This document shows, piece by piece, positions 7,866 to 15,418 of a stretch of 19,498 nt of DNA. Each line of letters opens with the position of its first letter. Position 1 is the first letter of the stretch. A program made the position numbers and the translations under genes. Origin of the DNA: JBOGWY01 sp050694015 (lineage in GTDB: Bacteria > Actinomycetota > CADDZG01 > WHSQ01); NCBI GenBank assembly GCA_050694015.1, contig JBOGWY010000224.1, positions 1-19,498 of the forward strand. The letters run 5' to 3'. The notes below the pieces were generated by a model. That model was not told the DNA's origin and ran no database searches. It saw nothing but the letters and a program-made list of their open reading frames with translations.

Positions 7866-9398
7866 TTGAAGCCACTCGTTATCCCGGAGGAGATGGCGGC
7901 TGCCGACGCGGCCGCCATCTCGTCGGGCACCTCCGTTGCCGTCCTGATGGATCGCGCCGGCCGCGCCGTTGCGCGTGCGGTGTTGCGTGTTGCAGGCGTC
8001 CGCTATGGACTACGGGTCGCGGTGGTGTGCGGTAAGGGCAACAACGGCGGAGACGGCTTCGTGACCGCCCGCGTCCTCGCGACCGAGGGAGCGTCGGTCC
8101 GGTGCCTTACCGTCTCCGATCTGTCCGCCCTCGACGGAGCGGCGAAGGAGCACCTCGAACGGTGGGAACGAGTCGGCCGTGTCGAGCCGTTCGATGCAGA
8201 CGTACTGGACTGGGCCGATGTCGTTGTCGACGCGATCTTCGGAACGGGCTTCAAGGGTGCGCCGGAAGGCGCGATCGAAGAGGCGATAGACGACATCTGT
8301 AGCGTCGACGTGCCCGTCGTCGCCGTGGACATCCCGTCCGGCGTCGACGGGACGACGGGCATGTGTCGCGGCTCTGCGGTCAAGGCCGACGTCACGGTCA
8401 CGATGGGCGCGGCGAAGGTCGGGCTTATGACCGGGGAGGGGGCCGCGCGCGCGGGCGTGGTCGAGGTCGCCGACATCGGTATCCCACTGCTCGAGGAACC
8501 ACAGGCCGCCGTGGCGCAGACCGACGACGTGGCGGCGGTGCTTCCCATCCGCGCCCCGGACGCCCACAAGCGCTCGTCCGGAACCGTGGCGGTCCTGGCG
8601 GGCTCCGACCACATGACCGGCGCGGCCGCGCTCACGATCCGCGGCGCCCTGCGGATGGGAGCGGGGTTCGCGAACCTCGGCGCGACCGAGGCCGTCCGCC
8701 GGGTCGTCGCGACGCGCTCGACCGAAGCGCTCACCCAAGTGGTGACCGACGGCGATGTGCTCGGCCCCGACGCTCTGGTCCAGTTCAAGGGCGTCCTCGA
8801 GAGGGCCGACGCGCTCGCGATCGGACCGGGTGTCGGCACGGGCGAGCAACAACGTGGGTTGGTCGAGCGCGTGATGCGCGAGGTGGTACTACCCGTGGTC
8901 GCGGATGCCGACGCGCTGAACCTGGCATCCGAGGCCCCCGAGATGCTCACCGACCGCGACCATCCACTCGTGATCACGCCCCACCCCGCCGAGCTCGGGC
9001 GCCTGCTCGATGGTTCCGCCGGCGGCGTCCAGGACGACCGCGTGGGGGCTGCTCGCAGGGCCGCGGAACGATTCGGTTGCGTCACCCTGCTCAAGGGCTT
9101 CCGCACCGTCGTCGCCGACCCGACGGGACGCGTCGTCATCATCCCCACGGGAGGGCCAGAGCTCGCCACCGCGGGTACCGGCGACGTGCTGACCGGCGCG
9201 GTGGCCGCGCTCGTCGCCGCCGGACTGCAGCCGTTCGACGCCGCATGGGCGGCCGCGTTCACGCACGGTGTGGCCGGCGCTATCGCAGCGTCGGAGCTCA
9301 GCGGCGGTGGCATCGTCGCGTGGGACGTCGCCGAATGTCTGCCCGCCGCGGTCACGATGATTCACTCGGGCGCGCCGGAGGAGGACCAGTGGAGCTAA
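7866..9398 (+). CDS. nnr: Bifunctional NAD(P)H-hydrate epimerase / ADP-dependent NAD(P)H-hydrate dehydratase
   Basis: Repairs hydrated NAD(P)H: the N-terminal (YjeF_N) half epimerises R- and S-hydrates and the C-terminal ribokinase-like half dehydrates the S form using ADP. The epimerase part carries GKGNNGGDGF (56-65) and VDIPSGVDGTTG (154-165). The dehydratase part carries GSDHMTGAA (246-254), AIGPGVG (318-324), DADALNL (347-353), TPHPAEL (371-377) and the nucleotide loop TAGTGDVLTG (435-444). The chosen start is TTG 7866 (510 residues), 1 bp after the glmS stop with GGAG 4 nt upstream; it begins at the usual family N-terminus (KPLVIPEEM). GTG 7848 would add six residues and overlap glmS. 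The 3' end overlaps alr by 10 bp. In Streptomyces acpS lies nearby; it is absent here. Confidence 0.95.
   Translation: MKPLVIPEEMAAADAAAISSGTSVAVLMDRAGRAVARAVLRVAGVRYGLRVAVVCGKGNNGGDGFVTARVLATEGASVRCLTVSDLSALDGAAKEHLERWERVGRVEPFDADVLDWADVVVDAIFGTGFKGAPEGAIEEAIDDICSVDVPVVAVDIPSGVDGTTGMCRGSAVKADVTVTMGAAKVGLMTGEGAARAGVVEVADIGIPLLEEPQAAVAQTDDVAAVLPIRAPDAHKRSSGTVAVLAGSDHMTGAAALTIRGALRMGAGFANLGATEAVRRVVATRSTEALTQVVTDGDVLGPDALVQFKGVLERADALAIGPGVGTGEQQRGLVERVMREVVLPVVADADALNLASEAPEMLTDRDHPLVITPHPAELGRLLDGSAGGVQDDRVGAARRAAERFGCVTLLKGFRTVVADPTGRVVIIPTGGPELATAGTGDVLTGAVAALVAAGLQPFDAAWAAAFTHGVAGAIAASELSGGGIVAWDVAECLPAAVTMIHSGAPEEDQWS
9377..9384 (+). promoter_or_regulatory. Shine-Dalgarno that fixes the alr GTG start inside nnr
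   Basis: GGAGGAGG lies within the last codons of nnr and is placed 4 nt before GTG 9389. This strong site decides the start of alr, since the open frame continues far upstream as a shadow of nnr. Confidence 0.75.
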
Positions 9399-10546
9399 GC
9401 CGGGATGAGATACGCGGCCGCGGTCATCCTGTGTGGGCCGAGATCGACACCGCCGCGTTGCGCCACAACATCCGCACGCTCGGCACGCGCGCGGGTGCCG
9501 CCGAGGTCATGGGTGTCGTCAAGGGCTATGCCTACGGGCACGGGAACCCACGCTGCGCGGCGGTGATGCTCGAGGCCGGCGCGCCGCGGATCGGCGTCGC
9601 TCGCATCGCCGAGGCACTGCACCTGCGCGATGCGGGCATCGAGGCACCGATCCACGTGTTCACGGAGCCGCCGTACGAAGCCGCACCCGCCATCGTCGAG
9701 AAACGCCTGACGGCTGCGGTGTACACGCCGGAGTTCGCGAACGCGTTATCCGAAGCCGCGGTCGCCGCCGGGACGCGCGTACCCGTGCACGTGAAGTTCG
9801 ACACCGGGATGCATCGCGTCGGCCTCCCCGTCGACGACGTGTCCGACGCGATCGAATTGCTCAGGCGCCTTCCCGGTCTGGAGCTGGAGGGGGCATGGAG
9901 CCATCTGGCGGTGGCGGACATCCCCGATCATCCGTTTACGCGCAAACAGCTCGATCTGTTCATGGAGATCCTCGAACGGGTGGCCCGGCAAGGCATCGAG
10001 TTCCGTTACCGGCACATCGCGAACTCCGCCGCGACCCTCTCGCTGCCGGAATCCCATCTCGACCTGGTTCGGTGCGGGATCGCTTCCTACGGGCTCTCGC
10101 CTGGCGCGGAGCTCCGCGCCGCCGATCACGACCTGCGGGCGGTCATGTCGCTGCGCGCGCGGATCAACATGGTGAAGTCCGTTCCCGCCGGGGAGGCGCT
10201 GTCGTACGGCCTCAACTACGAGCTCCCGCGCACCGCGCGCGTCATCACCGTCCCGGCCGGCTATGCCGACGGCTACGACCGGCGCCTTTCCGGGCGCGCC
10301 GACGTCCTTGTCGACGGCAAGCGGTTCCGCGTTTCGGGCACGGTATGCATGGATCAATTCATGGTCGATGTGGGTGATGAGGACGTCATGACCGGAGCGA
10401 CCGCGACGCTGATCGGAACCGACGGCAACGAGACGATCAGCGCCGAGGAACTCGCCGCACACATCGGCACGATCAACTACGAGGTCACGAGCCGCGTCCC
10501 GTCGCGGGTACCCCGCTTCTACGCCAGTAACGGATCCGAGGACTGA
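9389..10546 (+). CDS. alr: Alanine racemase
   Basis: PLP enzyme that interconverts L- and D-alanine, supplying D-Ala for peptidoglycan. The chosen start is GTG 9389 (385 residues), with a strong GGAGGAGG upstream and a 10-bp overlap with nnr. The PLP lysine is K45 in VVKGYAYGHG; the more common form is VVKA(N/D)AYGHG, so the residues after the lysine are slightly unusual. Other landmarks are HVKFDTGMHRVG (134-145), RCGIASYGLSPG (228-239), the catalytic tyrosine in ALSYGLNY (Y273), VPAGYADGYDR, and GTVCMDQFMVDVG in the C-terminal domain. The stop overlaps the following hydrolase start by 1 bp (TGATG), implying coupled translation. Confidence 0.96.
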   Translation: MELSRDEIRGRGHPVWAEIDTAALRHNIRTLGTRAGAAEVMGVVKGYAYGHGNPRCAAVMLEAGAPRIGVARIAEALHLRDAGIEAPIHVFTEPPYEAAPAIVEKRLTAAVYTPEFANALSEAAVAAGTRVPVHVKFDTGMHRVGLPVDDVSDAIELLRRLPGLELEGAWSHLAVADIPDHPFTRKQLDLFMEILERVARQGIEFRYRHIANSAATLSLPESHLDLVRCGIASYGLSPGAELRAADHDLRAVMSLRARINMVKSVPAGEALSYGLNYELPRTARVITVPAGYADGYDRRLSGRADVLVDGKRFRVSGTVCMDQFMVDVGDEDVMTGATATLIGTDGNETISAEELAAHIGTINYEVTSRVPSRVPRFYASNGSED

Positions 10547-11574
10547 TGCCGAAGAAAACCGGGCTCCTGGCGCTCGCGGGCGCGGCCGTGGGCGTAGGTG
10601 CAGGCCTCGTCGTCGAGCGATCGATGGTCAGGCGGCGTCGCCTCAACGACGTCGAGGTCACCGAACCGTTCGGGAAACGACGCGGGGTCCGGCGCCGCAC
10701 GATCGAGCTCGACGACGGGGCGCACATCTTCGTCGAGGAAGCCGGACCCGAGACGACGCGCGGAGCGGTGTTCATCCACGGTTCTGCTCTGAGGACCGAC
10801 GTGTGGCACTACCAGATCGAGGGCCTTGGCGATCACCGGCTCGTGTTCTACGACCTGCGCGGGCACGGCCTGTCACAGCCGAAGGGCAGCGCGGAATACT
10901 CGCTCCGAACACTGGCGGCGGACCTCGAATGCGTGATCGAGGACGCGGGTCTCGAGGAGGTCGTGATCGTCGGCCATTCGGTCGGCGGCATGATCGCCCT
11001 CGATCTGTGCGCGAACAGTCTCGACATGCTCTCTTCGTCGGTCAAAGGCCTGGTGTTGGTGAACACCACGCACCGCCCCGCCTACGAGACGATCACCGGC
11101 GGGGCCGCGGTCGCGCGCCTGGAGAGAGCGATCCGTCACCCGCTCGACATCCTCGGATCGCAGCACATGACCGTCGACCGGCTACGGAAGATCATCAAGC
11201 CGTCAGACTCGTTGTTCCTGACCGTCTCGTTCGCGGCTTTCGGCCCCCACGCGTCCGCTCACCAGATCGACTTCACCTACGACATGCTGGCGGAGACTCC
11301 GACCGATGTCCTTTTCGACCTATTCAAGTGCTATCGCCATTTCGACGTGACCGACGTTCTGGGCGACATCGCCGTTCCCGTGCTCGTCATCGCAGGGACA
11401 CACGACCGTCTCACCGTGTCGGGAGCATCGCAGGATCTCGCCGAACACCTTCCTAAAGCGGAATTGAAGCTGATAGAAGGATGTGGGCACATGACGATGC
11501 TCGAGCGACACGGCGAGTTCAATACGATGGTGCGGGGATTCCTCGACGACACCTTGGAAGCGGAGGCACGCTAG
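10546..11574 (+). CDS. Alpha/beta hydrolase with an N-terminal hydrophobic anchor
   Basis: A 342-residue alpha/beta-hydrolase fold protein of unknown substrate. The first ~23 residues form a hydrophobic glycine/alanine-rich helix (LLALAGAAVGVGAGLVV) followed by VRRRR, which suggests a signal anchor with the catalytic domain outside, or a membrane-tethered enzyme. The triad is visible: nucleophile S145 in VGHSVGG, acid D287 in AGTHDRLT, and H315 in GCGHMTMLE. HGS (78-80) and DLRGHGLS (103-110) are the usual oxyanion and structural motifs. The start overlaps the alr stop by 1 bp. A hydrolase in this position, between alr and tsaE, is conserved in actinomycetes. No specific reaction can be assigned from sequence. 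Confidence 0.9.
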   Translation: MPKKTGLLALAGAAVGVGAGLVVERSMVRRRRLNDVEVTEPFGKRRGVRRRTIELDDGAHIFVEEAGPETTRGAVFIHGSALRTDVWHYQIEGLGDHRLVFYDLRGHGLSQPKGSAEYSLRTLAADLECVIEDAGLEEVVIVGHSVGGMIALDLCANSLDMLSSSVKGLVLVNTTHRPAYETITGGAAVARLERAIRHPLDILGSQHMTVDRLRKIIKPSDSLFLTVSFAAFGPHASAHQIDFTYDMLAETPTDVLFDLFKCYRHFDVTDVLGDIAVPVLVIAGTHDRLTVSGASQDLAEHLPKAELKLIEGCGHMTMLERHGEFNTMVRGFLDDTLEAEAR

Positions 11575-12678
11575 ATGAGAGACGGCCGGGTGGAGACGTT
11601 GGCAGACATCCTCGTCGACTACTCGGTAGAAGTTAAGAAAGACGATCTCGTCGTCATCCGCGGCTCCTACGTCGCGGAGGCTCTGATCCTCGCCCTCTAC
11701 CAGCGGTGCCTCGAGCGTGGGGCTCAGGTCATGTTGCGCCCCGCCATACCCGCCGCCGAGCCTCTCTTCTACAAGTTCGCGTCCGATCACCAGCTCGAGT
11801 ACGTATGGGAAACCGACAAGTGGTTGATGGAGAATCTAGATTGCTCGTTCGCGATCCTGTCCGACACCAACACGCGCCAGCTCTCGAAGATCGACCCCGA
11901 TCGACAGGTGATGCACTCAAAGGCGCGCAAGCCGATGATGGACACGTTCATGGATCGCTCCGCGCGCGGCGAGTACCGATGGAACATCTCGCTGTTCCCT
12001 ACCGAGGCCTACGCGATGGATGCGGAGATGAGCCTCGCCGAGTACGAGGACTTCTACTACAGCGCGTGTCTGATCGATGCCGACGATCCCGTCGCCGAGT
12101 GGAAGAAGATCGCGGAGCGCCATGCACGTCTGATCGAGTGGATCGACGGTCGCACCGAGGTGCACATAGAAGGAGAGGGCACCGACCTCTATCTCGGTAT
12201 CGACGGGCGGAAGTTCGTACCGGCAGACGGCACCGCGAACTTCCCCGACGGCGAGATCTTCACCGGTCCGGAGGAGGACAAGACGCGCGGGCACGTGAGG
12301 TTCACCTATCCCGCGATCTACGGGGGCCAGTCCGTCGAAGGCATCCGCCTCGAGTTCGAGAAAGGGAGAGTCGTCGACGCGCGCGCCGAGAAGAACGAGG
12401 AGTTCCTTGTCAAGACGCTCAACGCCGATGCGGGCTCGCGCATCCTGGGCGAGCTCGGCATCGGAACGAACTACGGGATCGAGTCGTTCTCTGGCGAGAT
12501 CCTCCTCGACGAGAAGATCGGCGGCACCGTGCACCTCGCGGTCGGCGCGTCGTATCCCGAGACGGGTGGTCGCAACGAGTCGGCCGTGCACTGGGACATG
12601 GTGTGCGACCTACGCAGAGGGGGCCGCATCACGGTCGACGGCGACGTCCTGATGGAGGACGGCAGACTGCTGGTCTAG
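11575..12678 (+). CDS. M29-family metal-dependent aminopeptidase
   Basis: Clan of AmpS/PepS/aminopeptidase T, cytoplasmic two-metal exopeptidases that release N-terminal residues. It has 367 residues, slightly short for the family (about 410 in Thermus AmpT). The likely metal ligands are E227 (DGEIFTGP), E293 (GELGIGTN), H320 (GTVHLAVG), H339 and D341 (VHWDMV), with the catalytic-site tyrosine Y327. The 66-residue E-to-E, 7-residue H-to-Y and 2-residue H-to-D spacings match Thermus ligand spacings as I remember them; the stretch between H320 and H339 is shorter. The ATG immediately follows the hydrolase stop with GGAGG 8 nt upstream, so it belongs to the same transcription unit. It is the first gene of the stretch separating the hydrolase from tsaE. 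Confidence 0.9.
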   Translation: MRDGRVETLADILVDYSVEVKKDDLVVIRGSYVAEALILALYQRCLERGAQVMLRPAIPAAEPLFYKFASDHQLEYVWETDKWLMENLDCSFAILSDTNTRQLSKIDPDRQVMHSKARKPMMDTFMDRSARGEYRWNISLFPTEAYAMDAEMSLAEYEDFYYSACLIDADDPVAEWKKIAERHARLIEWIDGRTEVHIEGEGTDLYLGIDGRKFVPADGTANFPDGEIFTGPEEDKTRGHVRFTYPAIYGGQSVEGIRLEFEKGRVVDARAEKNEEFLVKTLNADAGSRILGELGIGTNYGIESFSGEILLDEKIGGTVHLAVGASYPETGGRNESAVHWDMVCDLRRGGRITVDGDVLMEDGRLLV

Positions 12679-12770
12679 CAGCAGAGACTCGGCCGGAATG
12701 CCGCTTGCGATCCTCCGACGAGGCGAGATTCCTCGACGTCCAGCCGCTCGGATATGGCAGAGTTAAGTTG

Positions 12771-13541
12771 ATGGTTAGCGTAATTGAGCGACGCAGAGCG
12801 GTCTTCGACAGCCCGGCATCCCTTGATCGCCCCGCCCGGGGAAAAGTCCTCATCGCAGTGCCCGATTCCGTGACCGCGGCCGAACTGGCTGTGGATATCG
12901 CCCGAGAAGGGCTCGTACCGGTTCTCGCCTTCACTTCCAGTCAGGTGGTCGAGCGACTGCGAGATGATCCCTATGTTGTGATCTTGCTCGGACCGTTGGG
13001 TGATCTCGATCAGATTCGAGCGATCATCGGCGTGGCGACCGCACCCGTGCTAACCCTTGGTGTATCAGGGCATCGCCCCTTGGCCGCGCTGGTTGAGCAG
13101 GACTTGCCCAGCGGGACCCGCCGGGGGGAAGTGATAGCGCGGCTAATTGCGGTTGCGCAGATCAGCAGGCCCGTGAACCTGCCTTCCGCGATCACGTGGG
13201 GTCCTCTCGAGTTGAACACCGGAACCAGAACCGCGAAGTGGCAGAAGCACCCCTTGGCCCTGACATCCATCCAGTTTCGGATCCTTGAAGTCCTAGTCCT
13301 AGCGGCGGGGTCGGTCGTGACGTCGACGGAGCTCAGTCGACACATCTGGGGTCCGCACACATACGACGACAGGGAGCGCATCCTCGCGCACGTGCGGCGC
13401 ATACGAAAGAAGATCGAGACCGATCCGTCGAGCCCCGAATTCCTGCTGACCGTTCGCGGCGAGGGGTTCCGATTAGTTGAGTGCGAAATCGAGGAGCCTA
13501 CGATCGACCTGTCGTTGATCGAGCGCGGAGCCTTGCCTTAG
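12771..13541 (+). CDS. OmpR-type winged-helix regulator with a degenerate receiver-like N-terminal domain
   Basis: A DNA-binding regulator of 256 residues. The C-terminal domain (about 142-237) is an OmpR/PhoB winged helix: LTSIQFRILEVLV, a recognition helix RERILAHVRRIRKKI, and a wing ending LLTVRGEGFRLV. The N-terminal part (about 24-110) has the alternating strand/helix pattern of a receiver (KVLIAVPD...GLVPVLAF...PYVVILLGPLGD). The position of the phosphoacceptor aspartate reads ILLGPL, and the acidic pair after strand 1 is reduced to PD, so phosphorylation is not expected. No sensor kinase is adjacent. ATG 12771 was chosen as the first start after the M29 stop; its Shine-Dalgarno is poor. 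Codon use is less GC-rich than the operon upstream. Its target is unknown; the inverted repeat at 13726-13741 is a candidate. Confidence 0.78.
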   Translation: MVSVIERRRAVFDSPASLDRPARGKVLIAVPDSVTAAELAVDIAREGLVPVLAFTSSQVVERLRDDPYVVILLGPLGDLDQIRAIIGVATAPVLTLGVSGHRPLAALVEQDLPSGTRRGEVIARLIAVAQISRPVNLPSAITWGPLELNTGTRTAKWQKHPLALTSIQFRILEVLVLAAGSVVTSTELSRHIWGPHTYDDRERILAHVRRIRKKIETDPSSPEFLLTVRGEGFRLVECEIEEPTIDLSLIERGALP

Positions 13542-13632
13542 ACCCGAACGTAAGCTCGCCCGTCGTTCCTGCACTGATGAGGCTTCCGATCTGAACGCGC
13601 GGTCAGACTCGACGCGTGACGCGCCTGGGGGC

Positions 13633-13660
13633 GGCACCTGTCGGGACCTTGGTGCCTTTT
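13633..13660 (+). terminator. Probable intrinsic terminator after the winged-helix regulator
   Basis: GGCACC (13633-13638) and GGTGCC (13651-13656) form a 6-bp stem with a 12-nt loop, directly followed by TTTT and then AT. It lies about 90 bp after the regulator stop, where an intrinsic terminator would be expected. The stem is short, so efficiency is uncertain. Confidence 0.55.
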
Positions 13661-13683
13661 ATCGCCGAACTGTCGCACTTCTG

Positions 13684-13741
13684 TCCTTGAAGGAAGGCCT
13701 GGGCGCTCTTTAGCTTCTCAAGGGCTAGTTACTTCTAACTA
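13684..13741. promoter_or_regulatory. Promoter/operator region before the secreted DNRLRE-type gene
   Basis: This AT-richer patch holds two symmetric elements: TCCTT-G-AAGGA (13684-13694) and TAGTTA (13726-13731) with TAACTA (13736-13741) around CTTC. TTGAAG (13687-13692) and TTAGCT (13710-13715), 17 bp apart, are a weak -35/-10 candidate. The TAGTTA repeat would lie just downstream of it, a normal operator position. The adjacent winged-helix regulator is a plausible ligand by proximity only. The rest of 13542-13791 holds the terminator and no gene that I can support. Confidence 0.35.
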
Positions 13742-13791
13742 ATCCGGGGCGTGGGCGGCGGGCTCACGAGCGGGCCACAGGGGAGGAAGAG

Positions 13792-15036
13792 ATGGGGCGG
13801 GCGAAGCGTGTACTTGTACAGGTTCTAGTTGTGTCGGTGACGGCCGCTGGGTTGGCTTTCCCTCAGAAAGCAAATGCGCAGCCACAATGCGATTCAGGAG
13901 AGGTCGTCTCGCTAAGAACCGAGCACTCGAAAACCTTCCTTCATTCGGATTGCAGTTACAGACAGGTGATCGGGCACGAACTCCATTACAAGGCCGTTTC
14001 AGGTCAGTGGGAGAACGTCGACCTCACCTTCAGACAGGAGGGATCCAGCTACATCATCGATCGCAACGATGCGATCATTAAGGTGACGGATGCAGGAATC
14101 GAGATCACGCGGGCGACCGACGGCCAAGGGGTGCGTTGGCTTACGCCGCAGCGCCCAGATGTCAGCGAAAGCACCGCGCGATTTTCGTACGCAGGACTTG
14201 AATGGAAGTACGGCGCGACGACGGACGGAGTGAAGCTCGGTGCGTTGGTTTCCGATTCTCTAGGCCGACATTCGTTCGCATTCGGTTACGAACTTTTGGG
14301 TGGGGCGGCCGAGCTTTCAGTCGATAGTGATGGCAACCTTCAAAGTGACTCCTTCACGATCCCGCGGGCGGTCGCCTATGGAGCCGATGGGCAGGTTTAC
14401 GTCGCCGGTAGATGGCGGCTCCTACCGGACAGCCGAGTGGGCTTCGATTTCGATGACACGTCTTTACCAGCCGAAGCGTTCCCGTATGTGCTCGATCCGA
14501 CCACGAACTTCGGTGTCTCGACGGGAGGTGACGACGGGTATCTGCAGAAGGTCGGCTCGACCTATCCCCCGACCTCCTGTAGCGGATGGGTTCCCGGCAA
14601 CAGGACGATAGACGTGTACAAAGGGTTGAACAGCCAACCTCTGTACATCACCGTCAACGGCTTCGCACGATGGGACACGTCGTCGCTCCCCGACAACGCG
14701 GCGATCACGGGCGCAACGTTGCGACTTGCCGTCGATGACGCGGAGAGTCCCAACGGCCGGAGCTTGACTGCAGACTGGTATACAGCCTGGCCCATCGACT
14801 GCGGAGATTTTAGCGAGAGTGCGCAAACAAGCGCATTGCCCGGCACGGCGATCTCGACGATCACTGACAGCCCGAACGGCATCTACGCGATGAACGACTT
14901 TGGCCTTACCGGCTATGCCTCGAACGTCTCGCTGAAGGGATATACAGGGCTGCGCCTCCACATCAGCGGCGGCCAGCCCACCGGCGATAACCATGTCCAA
15001 TTCGCTCCCTTGGAAGAGTGGATCGACGACGGGTGA
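13792..15036 (+). CDS. Secreted DNRLRE-type protein, truncated at its C-terminus
   Basis: The 414-residue product has a clear Sec signal peptide (KR then a hydrophobic stretch to KANA, cleavage after about A29). Residues about 38-230 resemble the N-terminal region of actinobacterial and Bacillus RHS/DNRLRE wall proteins (RTEHSKTF...LHYKAVSGQWENVDLTF, then FPYVLDPTTNFGV). Residues about 245-410 look like a DNRLRE beta-sandwich domain (GFARWDTSSLPDNAAITGATLRLAVDD). That domain should end with a PQL-V-YT strand; instead it stops at LEEWIDDG. The expected strand is encoded on the opposite strand immediately after codon W (see finding at 15022-15084). A strong Shine-Dalgarno, GGGGAGGAAG, precedes ATG 13792. 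Base composition is clearly more AT-rich than the operon. The product may still be exported but is probably a remnant of a longer surface protein. Confidence 0.72.
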   Translation: MGRAKRVLVQVLVVSVTAAGLAFPQKANAQPQCDSGEVVSLRTEHSKTFLHSDCSYRQVIGHELHYKAVSGQWENVDLTFRQEGSSYIIDRNDAIIKVTDAGIEITRATDGQGVRWLTPQRPDVSESTARFSYAGLEWKYGATTDGVKLGALVSDSLGRHSFAFGYELLGGAAELSVDSDGNLQSDSFTIPRAVAYGADGQVYVAGRWRLLPDSRVGFDFDDTSLPAEAFPYVLDPTTNFGVSTGGDDGYLQKVGSTYPPTSCSGWVPGNRTIDVYKGLNSQPLYITVNGFARWDTSSLPDNAAITGATLRLAVDDAESPNGRSLTADWYTAWPIDCGDFSESAQTSALPGTAISTITDSPNGIYAMNDFGLTGYASNVSLKGYTGLRLHISGGQPTGDNHVQFAPLEEWIDDG

Positions 15037-15084
15037 CGAATTCGGCGGGGCCGTGTAATTCACGATGAGTTGCGGCGCCGGATT
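15022..15084 (-). other. Putative 63-bp micro-inversion at the end of the DNRLRE gene
   Basis: Read on the minus strand, 15084-15022 encodes NPAPQLIVNYTAPPNSSPVVD. This is the closing strand and Pro-rich linker expected after LEEW of the upstream domain, and its codons are in register with that gene. Re-inverting 15022-15084 would restore the reading frame through the domain end. Exact breakpoints are uncertain by a few codons, and I see no obvious flanking inverted repeats. Confidence 0.55.
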
Positions 15085-15406
15085 CGTTTCTGGGTACGAG
15101 GAAAGCGTGTACAACCAACACAAGGATACGAATGACACCTTGCACCCGCAGTACAAGGATGGGTGTTTCAGCGAGGACGCAACCGGGGGCTGCAAGGTGG
15201 GCCAAATTCGATACCGCGACAGGCGCTTTGAGTACATCTTCGGGCGCAACGTCGAGCTCGTAGCGGCATCCCACGACATTACGTGCGGCGAGCGCCCTTC
15301 TCCGAGCCCCGGGATTGATCCCACGTGCCAGGACACTGACAATCCTGAGCGCTACTCGGATCATCGGCTTGTGTGGGCCCTGTTCGGCTCGCGCATCGAC
15401 GAGTAG
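15065..15406 (+). pseudogene. 3' fragment of an endonuclease/exonuclease/phosphatase (EEP) family protein
   Basis: The 113-residue frame looks like the C-terminal third of a DNase I-like EEP protein: RYRDRRFEYIFGRNVELVAAS matches the family's R-x-DYIF strand, and ERYSDHRLVWALF the terminal SDH motif with the catalytic Asp and His. The N-terminal catalytic residues (Asn and Glu of the first half) are missing. An in-frame stop (15056-15058) precedes the first ATG, and the sequence upstream belongs to the rearranged DNRLRE junction. Five cysteines suggest a secreted, disulfide-bonded parent protein. No Shine-Dalgarno is seen. It is best read as a remnant left by a deletion, although a short protein cannot be excluded. 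Confidence 0.6.
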
Positions 15407-15418
15407 ACACGGTTCAAG

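Noticed and set aside
8003..9355. 450-codon open frame on the minus strand across nnr
   Set aside because: It is the antisense shadow of a well-supported bifunctional enzyme; the product is a Ser/Thr/Pro/Ala-rich low-complexity string with no motif.
11706..12770. Long in-frame N-terminal extension of the winged-helix regulator through the aminopeptidase gene
   Set aside because: The extension is an Arg-rich shadow of the M29 gene; the receiver-like domain begins only after about 12771.
12679..12770. Search for a promoter or small gene between the M29 gene and the regulator
   Set aside because: No convincing -35/-10 pair, Shine-Dalgarno or conserved coding frame was found in these 92 bp.
14464..15342. 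292-codon minus-strand frame containing PAPQLIVNYT
   Set aside because: Only the short 15022-15084 part looks like real protein; the rest is antisense to the DNRLRE gene and the EEP fragment. It is better explained by a local inversion than by a minus-strand gene.
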